The notes beneath the pieces are model-generated. The model searched no databases. It was not told where the DNA came from and was given only the letters and a program-made list of their open reading frames with translations. The position numbers were made by a program, and so were the translations under genes. Positions 1 to 8,748 of a DNA stretch of 64,000 nt are shown here, in pieces; within the stretch, counting starts at the first letter, position 1; the number at the start of each line of letters is the position of its first letter. Source of the stretch: Nonomuraea wenchangensis (lineage in GTDB: Bacteria > Actinomycetota > Actinomycetes > Streptosporangiales > Streptosporangiaceae); NCBI RefSeq assembly GCF_900111685.1, contig NZ_FOHX01000010.1, positions 62,001-126,000 of the forward strand, read 5' to 3'.

Positions 1-121
1 CGACCAGCCGGGTGATGATCCGCGCCGCCACCGCCTTCGCCAGCACGTCGGCGTCGCGGTGGACGATGATGCCGGGGGCGCTCACGGACGCCTGTTTCGT
101 TGTCACGGTCTCTCGTGTCAT
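1..121 (-). CDS. pgl: 6-phosphogluconolactonase, N-terminal part (runs off the window)
   Basis: Only about the first 40 codons are present, beginning MTRETVTTKQASVSAP and running into IIVHRDADVLAKAVAARII, a typical start of the SugarP_isomerase/DevB fold. The enzyme hydrolyses 6-phosphoglucono-lactone in the oxidative pentose-phosphate pathway. The ATG at 121-119 overlaps the opcA stop (118-120) as ATGA, so it is translationally coupled as the last visible gene of the tkt-tal-pgi-zwf-opcA operon. The assignment rests on this short match plus the standard actinobacterial order zwf-opcA-pgl; the catalytic part lies outside the window. Confidence 0.8.
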   Translation of the reverse strand, partial: MTRETVTTKQASVSAPGIIVHRDADVLAKAVAARIITRLV

Positions 122-1032
122 CCCTTGTAAGTCCGTGCGAACCGCTTCACCGCGGCCTCGTAGATCTCGTCGCTGTCCAGCCTGCGCAGCTCCTCGGACA
201 TCAGCTCCGAGGTGGTGCGCCGGGCCAGGGCCACGTTCCTGTCGGGCTGGCCGGGACGGCAGAGCGTGGCCAGGCGGGCGTCGGCGCGCACCACGGCCAG
301 CTCGCCGTCGCTGGTCTGCAGCCGCACCGCGGTCAGGCCCGGCCCGTCGGAGTCGGTCACCTTGACCGTCGCGCCCAGCCGCTCCGACAGCCACGCGGCC
401 AGCAGCGGCGCGCTCGGGTGCCCGGCCGCGGCCTCCACCACGCCCTTGCGCACCTTGCCCACCGGCTGGTCGAACGCCGCCGCGAGCAGGCTGCGCCACG
501 GCGTCAGCCGCGCCCACGACAGGTCGGTGTCGCCGCGCGCGTAGCCCTTGGCCCGGGTCACCAGCGACTGCACGCCGCCGCCGTCGAAGCCCTTGGCGTC
601 GGTGATGCGGCGCTGCGCCAGCGCGCCGATCGGGTCCTTGGAGGGCACCTCCGGCGCCACGCCCGGCCACCACACGACCACCGGCGTGTCCGGCAGCAGC
701 AGCGGGCTGACCACCGAGTCGGCGTGATGGGCCAGCTCGCCGTACAGGCGCAGCACGACCACCTCGCCGGGGGTGTTCTCGCCGATGCGCAGCTCGGCGT
801 CGAGCCTGATCGCCTCGTCCGGCTCGCGGGTGATGAGCACGATGATGCGCGAGGGATGCTCGCGGGCCGCCTCGGTCGCGGCGCGCAGCGCGTCGTACTG
901 GTGCCGCTCCTCGCAGACCACCACCAGCGTCAGCACCATCCCTATGGCCGGCGCGCCCATCTGGTGGCGCAGATGCGTGAACTGCGCGGAGATCTTGCCC
1001 GCCGTCGTGTCCGACAGCATGAACGTCGTCAT
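118..1032 (-). CDS. opcA: Glucose-6-phosphate dehydrogenase assembly protein OpcA
   Basis: 304 aa, usual length. OpcA is an allosteric partner of glucose-6-phosphate dehydrogenase in actinobacteria and cyanobacteria, promoting its assembly and redox-dependent activity in the cytosol. The N-terminus (TTFMLSDTTAGKISAQF) and the central LPDTPVVVWWPG segment are characteristic of the family. Its ATG directly abuts the TAG stop of zwf (1033-1035), so it is coupled to the enzyme it serves, and it overlaps pgl downstream by four bases. No anomaly seen. Confidence 0.95.
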   Translation of the reverse strand: MTTFMLSDTTAGKISAQFTHLRHQMGAPAIGMVLTLVVVCEERHQYDALRAATEAAREHPSRIIVLITREPDEAIRLDAELRIGENTPGEVVVLRLYGELAHHADSVVSPLLLPDTPVVVWWPGVAPEVPSKDPIGALAQRRITDAKGFDGGGVQSLVTRAKGYARGDTDLSWARLTPWRSLLAAAFDQPVGKVRKGVVEAAAGHPSAPLLAAWLSERLGATVKVTDSDGPGLTAVRLQTSDGELAVVRADARLATLCRPGQPDRNVALARRTTSELMSEELRRLDSDEIYEAAVKRFARTYKG

Positions 1033-2634
1033 CTAAAGCCTCCTCCACACCCGTCCGTCGCGGGCCATCATCGCGTCGGCCGACTGCGGCCCCCACGAGC
1101 CCGACTCGTAGGGCTCGGGCTGGCCCTGCGTGGTCCAGAACTCCTCGATCGGGTCGAGGATCGTCCAGGACAGCTCCACCTCCCGCTGGTGCGGGAACAG
1201 CGGCGGGTCGCCGATCATCACGTCGAGCAGCAGCCGCTCGTACGCCTCCGGCGACGACTCCAGGAACGACTCGCCGTAGGCGAAGTCCATGGACACGTCG
1301 CGCACCTCCATGGCCGTGCCCGGCACCTTGGAGCCGAAGCGGACCGTGATGCCCTCGTCCGGCTGGACCCGTACGACGAGGGCGTTCTGGCCCAGGATCT
1401 CGGTGTCGGTCTTGCTGAACGGCAGGTGCGGCGCGCGCTGGAACACCACGGCGACCTCGGTCACCCGGCGGCCCAGCCGCTTGCCGGTGCGCAGGTAGAA
1501 CGGCACCCCCGCCCAGCGCCGGTTGGCGATCTCCAGCTTGATCGCGGCGTAGGTCTCGGTGGTCGACTCGGGGGAGATGCCGTCCTCCTGCAGGTAGCCG
1601 ACGACCTTCTGGCCGCCCTGCCAGCCCGCGGAGTACTGGCCGCGCGCGGTGTAGGCCTTGAGGTCGGACGGCAGCCGCACCGCCCGCAGCACCTTCTCCT
1701 TCTCCCTGCGCAGCGCGGAGGCGTCGAACGAGGTCGGGTCCTCCATCGCCACCAGCGCGAGGAGCTGGAGCAGGTGGTTCTGGATCACGTCGCGGGCCGC
1801 GCCGATGCCGTCGTAGTAGCCCGCGCGCCCGCCGATGCCGATGTCCTCGGCCATCGTGATCTGCACGTGGTCGACGAAGCCGCGGTTCCAGATCGGCTCG
1901 TAGAGGTTGTTGGCGAACCTCAGCGCCATGATGTTCTGGACCGTCTCCTTGCCCAGGTAGTGGTCGATCCGGAAGATCGAGCTCTCCGGGAAGGCCGACG
2001 TGGTGATCTCGTTCAGCTCGTGCGCCGACTGCAGGTCGTGCCCGAACGGCTTCTCGATCACCACCCGCCGCCACGAGCCCTCGGGCGCGTCGGAGAGTCC
2101 GGTCCGCTTGAGCTGCTCGACCACCACGGGGAAGAACTTGGGCGGCACCGACAGGTAGAAGGCGTAGTTGCCGCCGGTGCCGCGCGTCTGGTCGATCTCG
2201 TTCAGCGCCATGGCGAGCGCGTCGAAGGCGCCCTCGTCGGAGAACTCGCCGGGGACGAAGTGGATGCCTTCGAGAAGCTGCTTCCAGACCTCCTCCCGGA
2301 ACGGCGTCCGGGCGTGCGCCTTGACGGCGTCGTGCGTCAGCTGGGCGAAGTCCTGGTCCTTCCAATCCCGCCGGGCGAAGCCGACCAGCGAGAAGCCGGG
2401 CGGCAGCAGCCCCCGGTTGCCCAGGTCGTAGATCGCCGGCAGCAGCTTGCGCTTGGCCAGGTCACCGGTCACGCCGAACAACACCATCACACAGGGCCCC
2501 GCCACCCGGGGCAGCCGCTTGTCGCGGGGGTCGCGCAGCGGGTTGGCCTCGGCGGCCTCGATCGTGGTGGCGGTGCCCGCGACGGCCGCCGCCACGGTCA
2601 CGGCCTCCTCCATGGGTGCTGCCGGGTCTGTCAT
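1033..2634 (-). CDS. zwf: Glucose-6-phosphate 1-dehydrogenase
   Basis: 533 aa. Oxidises glucose-6-phosphate to 6-phosphogluconolactone, giving NADPH. Seen: the dinucleotide-binding N-terminal loop (FGVTGDLAKRKLLPAIY, about residues 53-69), the family signature RIDHYLGKE with the catalytic His, and a downstream IMALRFANN block. The first ~45 residues are an Ala/Glu-rich extension before the conserved core. The ATG at 2634 is preceded by an AGGAGG ribosome-binding site lying inside the 3' end of the PGI-like gene, and the stop abuts opcA. Confidence 0.96.
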   Translation of the reverse strand: MTDPAAPMEEAVTVAAAVAGTATTIEAAEANPLRDPRDKRLPRVAGPCVMVLFGVTGDLAKRKLLPAIYDLGNRGLLPPGFSLVGFARRDWKDQDFAQLTHDAVKAHARTPFREEVWKQLLEGIHFVPGEFSDEGAFDALAMALNEIDQTRGTGGNYAFYLSVPPKFFPVVVEQLKRTGLSDAPEGSWRRVVIEKPFGHDLQSAHELNEITTSAFPESSIFRIDHYLGKETVQNIMALRFANNLYEPIWNRGFVDHVQITMAEDIGIGGRAGYYDGIGAARDVIQNHLLQLLALVAMEDPTSFDASALRREKEKVLRAVRLPSDLKAYTARGQYSAGWQGGQKVVGYLQEDGISPESTTETYAAIKLEIANRRWAGVPFYLRTGKRLGRRVTEVAVVFQRAPHLPFSKTDTEILGQNALVVRVQPDEGITVRFGSKVPGTAMEVRDVSMDFAYGESFLESSPEAYERLLLDVMIGDPPLFPHQREVELSWTILDPIEEFWTTQGQPEPYESGSWGPQSADAMMARDGRVWRRL

Positions 2635-2635
2635 C

Positions 2636-4225
2636 TCAAACCTCCTGTGCGGCTGCGAGCAGGTGCGCGACTCCGGCCGCGCGGTCGGTCAAATGCAGGC
2701 GTACGGCGGGCCGCCCCCGCGTCTCCAGCGCCTCCAGGTCGCCGAGAGCCTGGGCGAGCTGGAGACGGCCCAGCGTGCGGGACCGGCCGGGAACCGCCAC
2801 GTCGTCGGCCACTGCCCCCGTGATCTGCAGGAACACCCCGTTCTGGGGCCCGCCCTTGTGATACTGGCCTGCGCCGTGCAGATAGCGCGGCCCCCATCCG
2901 AAGGTCACCGGACGGTCGGTACGCAGCGCCAGCAGCGCCCGCAGCGTGGCCGGGTCGGCCATCATCCAGGCGTCGGTCATCTGCTCGAAGTCGGCGCCCA
3001 CGGGCACCGGCGCGTCGAAGGCCGCCAGGCGGTCGAGGTAGGCCGTCACCGCCAGATAGCCGTCGGAGGGGACGGCGTGCAGCAGCTCGGCGAACAGGCC
3101 GCGCAGGTCCTTGGCGGCGACGGCGCCGTACACCTCGACCGGGCCGTCCGTGAAGACGGGCGCGCCGGCGGGAAGGTCGGGCAGGGTGAGCAGGCCGGCG
3201 GCCTGGCGTTCCTGCTCGGCCGCGTCGGGACGGTCGTCGGGGTCCACGCCCAGCGCCAGCGCGGCCACGGCGGTGGCGTACTCCCAGACCAGGAACTGCG
3301 CGCCGAGCCGGCCGTCCACGCGGACGTCGCCGAGGTCGGTGTCGAGGCCGACGACGAGCTCGTCCGCGGCGGCCAGCGGGTCGGCGCCGACGACCGGCAG
3401 GATGCCGCGGCCCTGCTTGCCGGTGGACCCCGCGACCAGCGCCTCGACCCAGTCGGGCAGCCCGGCGATCGGCGAGAGCCGGTCCTCCAGCAGCAGTTTG
3501 CCGCGCCCGGTGAGCGCCGCGCCGCCGAGCGCCGCGCCCAGGTCGAGCCCGGGGTTGCCGACGTCGCGCGACAGCAGGGGGAGCACCTCCTCGGCGTCGT
3601 CGAGCAGCCGGGCCACGTCGGCGCCCGCCAGCGCGGCGGGCAGCAGCGCGGCGGCCGACAGCGCGCCCTCGCCGGCCGGCACGACGGCGTAGCCGCGCTC
3701 GCGGGCGTGCTCGGCCGGCGGCGTGCCGGGATCGGCGACGGCCACCACCCGCGCGGCGGGCGCGAGGCCCGCCCGCTCGAACAGCTCCTCGTACAGGCGC
3801 AGGCACGCGTCGCCCTCGGCGGTGCCGGCGGCGGCCACCACCACCGTGGACTCAGGGCGGTCGGCCAGCGCCCGGCGCACCTGGCCGGGGTCGGCGGTGT
3901 CGAGCACGGTGAGCGGCACGTCGGCCGTGTCGCAGATCGCCTCGGCGGCCAGCGCGGCGCAGCCCGTGGCGATCAGCACGACATGCGGCCCCTCCTCGCC
4001 GGGCCCGACGGCGGCGAGCAGCCGCGCCGACACCGCGTCCAGCTCGGCGAGCAGCTCGCGGGGGACGCGGAAGGGCCGCCCGCCCTCCGTCTCCCCCTCG
4101 GCGTCCTCGTCCCACAACGTGGGGTCGCCGGCGGCGAGCCGGGCCGGCACGCCGTCGGCGACGAGGCGCCCCGCGAGGGAGGAGGCGGCCTCGGCCACCC
4201 CCTCCTCGCGGTAGTGCACCTCCAT
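2636..4225 (-). CDS. PGI-family protein (divergent glucose-6-phosphate isomerase, probably altered catalysis)
   Basis: 529 aa from the ATG at 4225, which overlaps the tal stop as TGATG; a GTG one codon upstream is the alternative start. The closest pattern is the isomerase half of bifunctional transaldolase/PGI proteins: GKQGRGILPVVG near residue 270 and GWGPRYLHGAGQYHKGGP near 443-460. Key features of that family look lost. The sugar-phosphate loop normally reading SKSGTTTE is AAAGTAEGD (131-139). The glycine-rich GMGGSSLAPE segment is IATGCAALAAE (85-95). The Glu of the A-E-S-T-G-K block is Gly266. It sits between tal and zwf, so a role in the pathway is likely, but active isomerase is doubtful. 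Databases would probably call it pgi. Confidence 0.75.
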   Translation of the reverse strand: MEVHYREEGVAEAASSLAGRLVADGVPARLAAGDPTLWDEDAEGETEGGRPFRVPRELLAELDAVSARLLAAVGPGEEGPHVVLIATGCAALAAEAICDTADVPLTVLDTADPGQVRRALADRPESTVVVAAAGTAEGDACLRLYEELFERAGLAPAARVVAVADPGTPPAEHARERGYAVVPAGEGALSAAALLPAALAGADVARLLDDAEEVLPLLSRDVGNPGLDLGAALGGAALTGRGKLLLEDRLSPIAGLPDWVEALVAGSTGKQGRGILPVVGADPLAAADELVVGLDTDLGDVRVDGRLGAQFLVWEYATAVAALALGVDPDDRPDAAEQERQAAGLLTLPDLPAGAPVFTDGPVEVYGAVAAKDLRGLFAELLHAVPSDGYLAVTAYLDRLAAFDAPVPVGADFEQMTDAWMMADPATLRALLALRTDRPVTFGWGPRYLHGAGQYHKGGPQNGVFLQITGAVADDVAVPGRSRTLGRLQLAQALGDLEALETRGRPAVRLHLTDRAAGVAHLLAAAQEV

Positions 4226-5316
4226 CACGGAACCAGGTTCTTGGTGACGCTCTCCAGAAGCTCGTTCCAGGACGCCTCGAACTTCTGCACGCCCTCCTCC
4301 TCCAGCAGGCGCACCACGTCGTCGTAGTCGACGCCGGCGTCCTTGAGCGCGGCCATGGTGTTCCAGGCCTGCTCGTAGAAGGGGCGGACGGTGTCACCGG
4401 TGATGTCGGCGTGGTCGGCGCTCGCGTCGAGCGTCTTCTCCGGCATCGTGTTGACGGTGCCGGGGGCGACGAGCTGGTCGACGTAGAGCGTGTCGCTGTA
4501 GTCGGGGTTCTTGACGCCGGTCGAGGCCCACAGCGGGCGCTGCGGGCGGGCGCCGGCCGAGCGCAGGCGCTGCCAGCGCTCGGAGTTCATGACCTCCTCG
4601 TACGCCGCGTACGCCAGCCGCGCGTTGGCCACGCCCGCCTTGCCCTTCAGCTCCGGCTTGCCGAGCTGGTCGAGGCGCTTGTCGATCTCGGTGTCGACCC
4701 GGCTGACGAAGAACGAGGCCACCGACTCGATGGAGGCCAGGTCGAGACCCTTGGCCTGCGCGGCCTCCAGGCCGGCCAGCCAGGCGTCCATGACCTTGCG
4801 GTAGCGCTCCAGCGAGAAGATCAGCGTGACGTTGACGCTGATGCCCTCGGAGATCGCCTGGGTGATCGCCGGCAGGCCCGCCATGGTCGCCGGGATCTTG
4901 ATCATGAGGTTGGGCCGGTCGACCATCCACCACAGGGCGCGGGCCTCGGCCACGGTCTTGTCGCTCTCGTGCGCCAGGCGCGGGTCGACCTCCAGCGACA
5001 CGCGGCCGTCGACGCCGCCGGTGGCGTCGAACACCGGGCGCAGGACGTCGGCCGCCCAGCGGATGTCGTAGGTCGTGATCGCGCGCACCGCCTCCTCGAC
5101 GGTGACGCCGCGCACGGCCAGGTCGTGCAGCTGCACGTCGTAGGCGTCGCCCTTGCTGAGCGCGCCCGCGAAGATCGTCGGGTTGGACGTGACCCCGACG
5201 ACGTTCTTCTCGCGGATCAGCTGCTCCAGGTTGCCGCTGCGCAGACGCTCACGGCTGATGTCGTCGAGCCAGATGGCAACGCCCTGGCCGGACAGCTTGT
5301 TGAGGATCTCGCTCAT
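4225..5316 (-). CDS. tal: Transaldolase
   Basis: 363 aa, the usual length for actinobacterial transaldolase. Transfers dihydroxyacetone units between sugar phosphates in the non-oxidative pentose-phosphate pathway. Seen: the signature GVTSNPTIFAGAL near residues 41-53, and the NLMIKIPATMAG strand with the Schiff-base lysine near 136-147. The C-terminal block DYDDVVRLLEEEGVQKFEASW is also typical. It lies nine bases downstream of tkt on the same strand and overlaps the following PGI-like gene, so the trio is coupled. Confidence 0.96.
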   Translation of the reverse strand: MSEILNKLSGQGVAIWLDDISRERLRSGNLEQLIREKNVVGVTSNPTIFAGALSKGDAYDVQLHDLAVRGVTVEEAVRAITTYDIRWAADVLRPVFDATGGVDGRVSLEVDPRLAHESDKTVAEARALWWMVDRPNLMIKIPATMAGLPAITQAISEGISVNVTLIFSLERYRKVMDAWLAGLEAAQAKGLDLASIESVASFFVSRVDTEIDKRLDQLGKPELKGKAGVANARLAYAAYEEVMNSERWQRLRSAGARPQRPLWASTGVKNPDYSDTLYVDQLVAPGTVNTMPEKTLDASADHADITGDTVRPFYEQAWNTMAALKDAGVDYDDVVRLLEEEGVQKFEASWNELLESVTKNLVP

Positions 5317-5325
5317 CGTGTTGTC

Positions 5326-7434
5326 TCAGTTTCCCGTCGTCTCGCCCTTGTCCTGACCCAGCTTCGCCAGGCTCGCCTTGGCCGCCGCCGCGACGCGCTC
5401 TGCCGTCAGCCCGAACTGCTCGTACAGAGTCCTGTACGGGGCCGACGCACCGAAGTGTTCGAGGCTGACCACCTCGCCGCACTCGCCGACGTACTCGTGC
5501 CAGCCGAGCGCGATGCCCGCCTCGACCGCGACCCGAGCCCTGATCGACGACGGCAGGACGGTCTGCCTGTAGGCGGAATCCTGCCCGTTGAACCACTCGA
5601 CACACGGCATGGACACCACCCGCGTGGGAATCCCCTGCGCCTCCAGCAGCTCGCGCCCGTGTACGGCCAGCTCGACCTCACTGCCGGTGGCGATGATGAT
5701 CACCCTGGGCTGGCCGTCGGAGGCGTCGCGCAGGACGTAGCCGCCGCGGGCCACGCCGTCGGCGCTGGTGCCCTCGAAGACCGGCAGGTTCTGGCGGGTG
5801 AGCGCCAGCGCGGCCGGCCGGTCCTTGTGCTCCAGCACGGCCTTCCAGGCGTAGGCCGTCTCGTTGGCGTCGGCCGGGCGCACCACGTCGAGGCCGGGGA
5901 TCGCGCGCAGCGACCACAGGTGCTCGATCGGCTGGTGGGTCGGGCCGTCCTCGCCGAGACCGATGGAGTCGTGCGTCCACACGTAGATCACCGGCAGCTT
6001 CATCAGCGCGGCCAGGCGCACCGACGGGCGCATGTAGTCGGAGAAGACGAGGAACGTGCCGCCGTACGGGCGGGTGCCGCCGTGCAGTGCGATGCCGTTG
6101 AGAATGGCGCCCATCGCGTGCTCTCGGATGCCGAAGTGCAGCGTGCGGCCGTAGCGGTTGCCGGGGAACTCCTTGGTCTGGAACTCCTCGGGGATGAAGG
6201 ACGGCTCGCCCTTCATCGTGGTGTTGTTGGACTCGGCGAGGTCGGCCGAGCCGCCCCACAGCTCGGGCAGCACCGGCGCGAGCGCGTTGAGCACCTCGCC
6301 GCTGGCCTTGCGGGTGGCCATGGAGGCGCCCGTCTCGAACGACGGCAGCGCCGCGGCCCAGCCGGGCGGCAGCTCGCGGTGCGAGATCCGGTCGAGCTCG
6401 GCGGCGCGCTCGGCGTTGGCCAGCCGCCATTCGGCGTAGTGCTTGTCCCACTCGCTCCGGGTGGCGCGGCCCCGCTGGACCACCTCGCGGGCGTGCGCGA
6501 GCACCGCGGCCGGCACGTCGAAGGTCTTGGCCGGGTCCATGCCCAGCACCTGCTTGGTGGCGGCCACCTCGGCCTCGCCCAGCGCCGAGCCGTGGATCTT
6601 GCCGGTGTTGCGCTTGTTGGGCGCGGGCCAGCCGATGATCGTGCGCAGCCGGATGAACGACGGCCGGCCGGTCTCCGCCTTGGCCGCCTCCAGCGCGTCG
6701 TAGAGCGCCTGGACGTCCTCGTGGTAGTCGTCGCCCGCGGTCCAGTCGACGCTCTCGGTGTGCCAGCCGTAGGCCTCGTAGCGCTTGACGACGTCCTCGG
6801 ACTTGGCGATCAGCGTGTCGTCCTCGATCGAGATGTGGTTGTCGTCCCACACCACGATGAGGTTGCCCAGCTTCTGGTGGCCGGCGAGGGCGCTGGCCTC
6901 GTGGCTGATGCCCTCCTCGATGTCGCCGTCGCTGACGAAGCACCAGATGTGGTGGTCGAACGGCGAGGCGCCGGCCTCGGCGCCGGGGTCGAACAGGCCG
7001 CGCTCGCGGCGAGCCGCCATCGCCATGCCGACCGCGTTGCCGAGGCCCTGGCCCAGCGGGCCGGTCGTGGTCTCGACGCCGGCCGTGTGGCCGTGCTCGG
7101 GGTGGCCGGGCGTGAGGCTGTCCCACTGGCGCAGCCGGCGCAGGTCGTCCAGGGTGAGGCCGTAGCCGGACAGGTAGAGCTGGATGTAGAGCGTCAGGCT
7201 GCTGTGGCCGCACGACAGGACGAAACGGTCGCGACCCAGCCAGTTGGGGTCGGTCGGGTCGTGACGCATCACACGCTGGAACAACAGGTATGCGGCGGGG
7301 GCCAGGCTCATGGCGGTGCCGGGATGACCCGAGCCCGCCTTCTCCACTGCGTCCATCGCCAGGGCTCGAACGACGTCGACCGCCTGATCGTCCAGGTCGG
7401 TCCATTCAAGGGCTGGCACGAGTTCGCTGCTCAA
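5326..7434 (-). CDS. tkt: Transketolase
   Basis: 702 aa, full length. Thiamine-diphosphate enzyme moving two-carbon units between pentose, heptose and hexose phosphates. Seen: N-terminal GSGHPGTAMSLAP; the ThDP/metal motif beginning GDGDIEEGISHEA (as SDGDIEEGISHE); HDSIGLGEDGPTHQPIEHL in the pyrimidine domain; and a C-terminal HFGASAPYRTLYEQFGLT. The start is taken as TTG at 7434 because GGAGA lies eight bases before it; an in-frame GTG at 7419 is the alternative. First gene of the minus-strand pentose-phosphate operon. Confidence 0.96.
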   Translation of the reverse strand: MSSELVPALEWTDLDDQAVDVVRALAMDAVEKAGSGHPGTAMSLAPAAYLLFQRVMRHDPTDPNWLGRDRFVLSCGHSSLTLYIQLYLSGYGLTLDDLRRLRQWDSLTPGHPEHGHTAGVETTTGPLGQGLGNAVGMAMAARRERGLFDPGAEAGASPFDHHIWCFVSDGDIEEGISHEASALAGHQKLGNLIVVWDDNHISIEDDTLIAKSEDVVKRYEAYGWHTESVDWTAGDDYHEDVQALYDALEAAKAETGRPSFIRLRTIIGWPAPNKRNTGKIHGSALGEAEVAATKQVLGMDPAKTFDVPAAVLAHAREVVQRGRATRSEWDKHYAEWRLANAERAAELDRISHRELPPGWAAALPSFETGASMATRKASGEVLNALAPVLPELWGGSADLAESNNTTMKGEPSFIPEEFQTKEFPGNRYGRTLHFGIREHAMGAILNGIALHGGTRPYGGTFLVFSDYMRPSVRLAALMKLPVIYVWTHDSIGLGEDGPTHQPIEHLWSLRAIPGLDVVRPADANETAYAWKAVLEHKDRPAALALTRQNLPVFEGTSADGVARGGYVLRDASDGQPRVIIIATGSEVELAVHGRELLEAQGIPTRVVSMPCVEWFNGQDSAYRQTVLPSSIRARVAVEAGIALGWHEYVGECGEVVSLEHFGASAPYRTLYEQFGLTAERVAAAAKASLAKLGQDKGETTGN

Positions 7435-7512
7435 GTGCTCGGTCTCCGGATTCTCGATGTCTTCGGCTGTGGATGTCTTTGGCTGTGCCGGTTGGCTATC
7501 CCGCCCACAGGG

Positions 7513-7540
7513 ACCCTAACCGAGTGGAGCAGGCGATCAA
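7513..7540 (-). promoter_or_regulatory. Candidate promoter for the tkt operon
   Basis: On the minus strand TTGATC (7540-7535) is followed after 16 bases by TAGGGT (7518-7513), a plausible -35/-10 pair giving a 5' leader of about 70 bases before the TTG start of tkt. The rest of the 7435-7705 divergent region shows no clear inverted repeat, and I could not choose a convincing promoter for ctaB. Confidence 0.35.
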
Positions 7541-7705
7541 TTCCAATCGGCGCGAGCGTGTCCATGCACGGCGCAAAGCCCCCCATTGGCCGGACCGGCC
7601 GTCCCTGCGACTACAGTTTGTTTGTTCGCAGAGGCGTCACGGCGCCCACCATGGATCCGCTCTAATCAGAGGTTACGCGTTGACCCCGCACAGGCTGGAA
7701 GCGCC

Positions 7706-8650
7706 TTGACGGTGCTCACCAACAGGCAGGCGACGGCCCGATCTCCGCAGGTGGAGGCGCCGCGCTCGATCGGCATGATCGTCAAGGCCTACATCGCGCT
7801 CACCAAACCGCGGATCATCGAGCTGCTGCTGATCACGACGCTGCCGGTGATGTTCCTCGCGGCCGGCGGCCTGCCGCCTCTGTGGACGTCCGTCGCCGTC
7901 ATGGTGTTCGGCACCCTGTCGGCGGGCAGCGCCAACGCGCTCAACTGCTACGTCGACCGCGACATCGACCAGAAGATGCGCCGCACCCGCCGCCGCCCGC
8001 TGGCCAGGCACCAGGTGTCGCCGCGCGGCGCGCTGATCTTCGGCATCGTGCTCGGGATCCTGTCGACCGCCGGTCTGTGGGTCACCACCAACGGTCTGGC
8101 GGCGCTGCTCTCGCTCGGCGCGATCCTGTTCTACGTCCTCGTCTACTCGATGATCCTCAAGCGGCGCACGGCCCAGAACATCGTCTGGGGCGGCATCGCG
8201 GGCTGCATGCCGGTGATGATCGGCTGGGCGGGCATCACCGACCGGCTCGACTGGGCCCCGCTGGTGCTCTTCGGCGTCGTGTTCTTCTGGACGCCGCCGC
8301 ACACCTGGACCCTCGCCATGCGCTACAAGGAGGACTACGCGGCGGCCAAGGTGCCGATGCTGCCGGTGGTCGCCACCGAGCGGCGGGTCATCATGGAGTC
8401 CATCGCCTACACGTGGGCCACCGTGCTGTGCTCGCTGGCGCTGTGGCCGGTGGCGGGCACCACGCTGTTCTACCCGGTCGTGGCCGCCGTGCTGGGCGTC
8501 ATGTGCCTGTGGGAGGTGCACCGCCTGCTGGGCCGGCTCAACGCCGGCAAGACGGGGGTCGACCTGCGGCCCATGCGCTTCTTCCACTGGTCCAACGCCT
8601 ATCTCGCGCTGCTGTTCCTCGCCGTCGCCATCGATCCGCTGCTGGCCTGA
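7706..8650 (+). CDS. ctaB: Protoheme IX farnesyltransferase (haem O synthase)
   Basis: 314 aa from TTG at 7706 (GTG at 7712 equally possible; the GGAAG upstream is a weak ribosome-binding site). Integral-membrane UbiA-family prenyltransferase that converts haem B to haem O for cytochrome c oxidase. Seen: the first Asp-rich prenyl-diphosphate motif NCYVDRDIDQKMRRT, the second DYAAAKVPMLPVV motif, and about eight hydrophobic segments. It is divergent from tkt, the standard actinobacterial arrangement, and its partner ctaA lies about 2 kb downstream on the other strand. Confidence 0.94.
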   Translation: MTVLTNRQATARSPQVEAPRSIGMIVKAYIALTKPRIIELLLITTLPVMFLAAGGLPPLWTSVAVMVFGTLSAGSANALNCYVDRDIDQKMRRTRRRPLARHQVSPRGALIFGIVLGILSTAGLWVTTNGLAALLSLGAILFYVLVYSMILKRRTAQNIVWGGIAGCMPVMIGWAGITDRLDWAPLVLFGVVFFWTPPHTWTLAMRYKEDYAAAKVPMLPVVATERRVIMESIAYTWATVLCSLALWPVAGTTLFYPVVAAVLGVMCLWEVHRLLGRLNAGKTGVDLRPMRFFHWSNAYLALLFLAVAIDPLLA

Positions 8651-8748
8651 CCCGGGGGCGGGCTCTGCGTGTCCGTACGGTGAGGAGTGGGTGTCCGGGG
8701 CGACCTACCGGCACCGGCCCCGACACGCTGATCCGTTAAGGTCACCCT

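Noticed and set aside
100..2823. Very long plus-strand open frame (~900 codons) antisense to opcA and zwf
   Set aside because: Arg/His/Pro/Gln-rich translation with no family features; a usual artefact of high third-position G+C over two well-supported minus-strand genes.
4225..5316. Bifunctional transaldolase/PGI fusion
   Set aside because: tal has its own stop and the PGI-like gene its own start (TGATG overlap); they are separate coupled genes.
4411..7665. 1084-codon plus-strand open frame over tal and tkt
   Set aside because: Antisense to two highly conserved enzymes; composition is that of a frame shadow.
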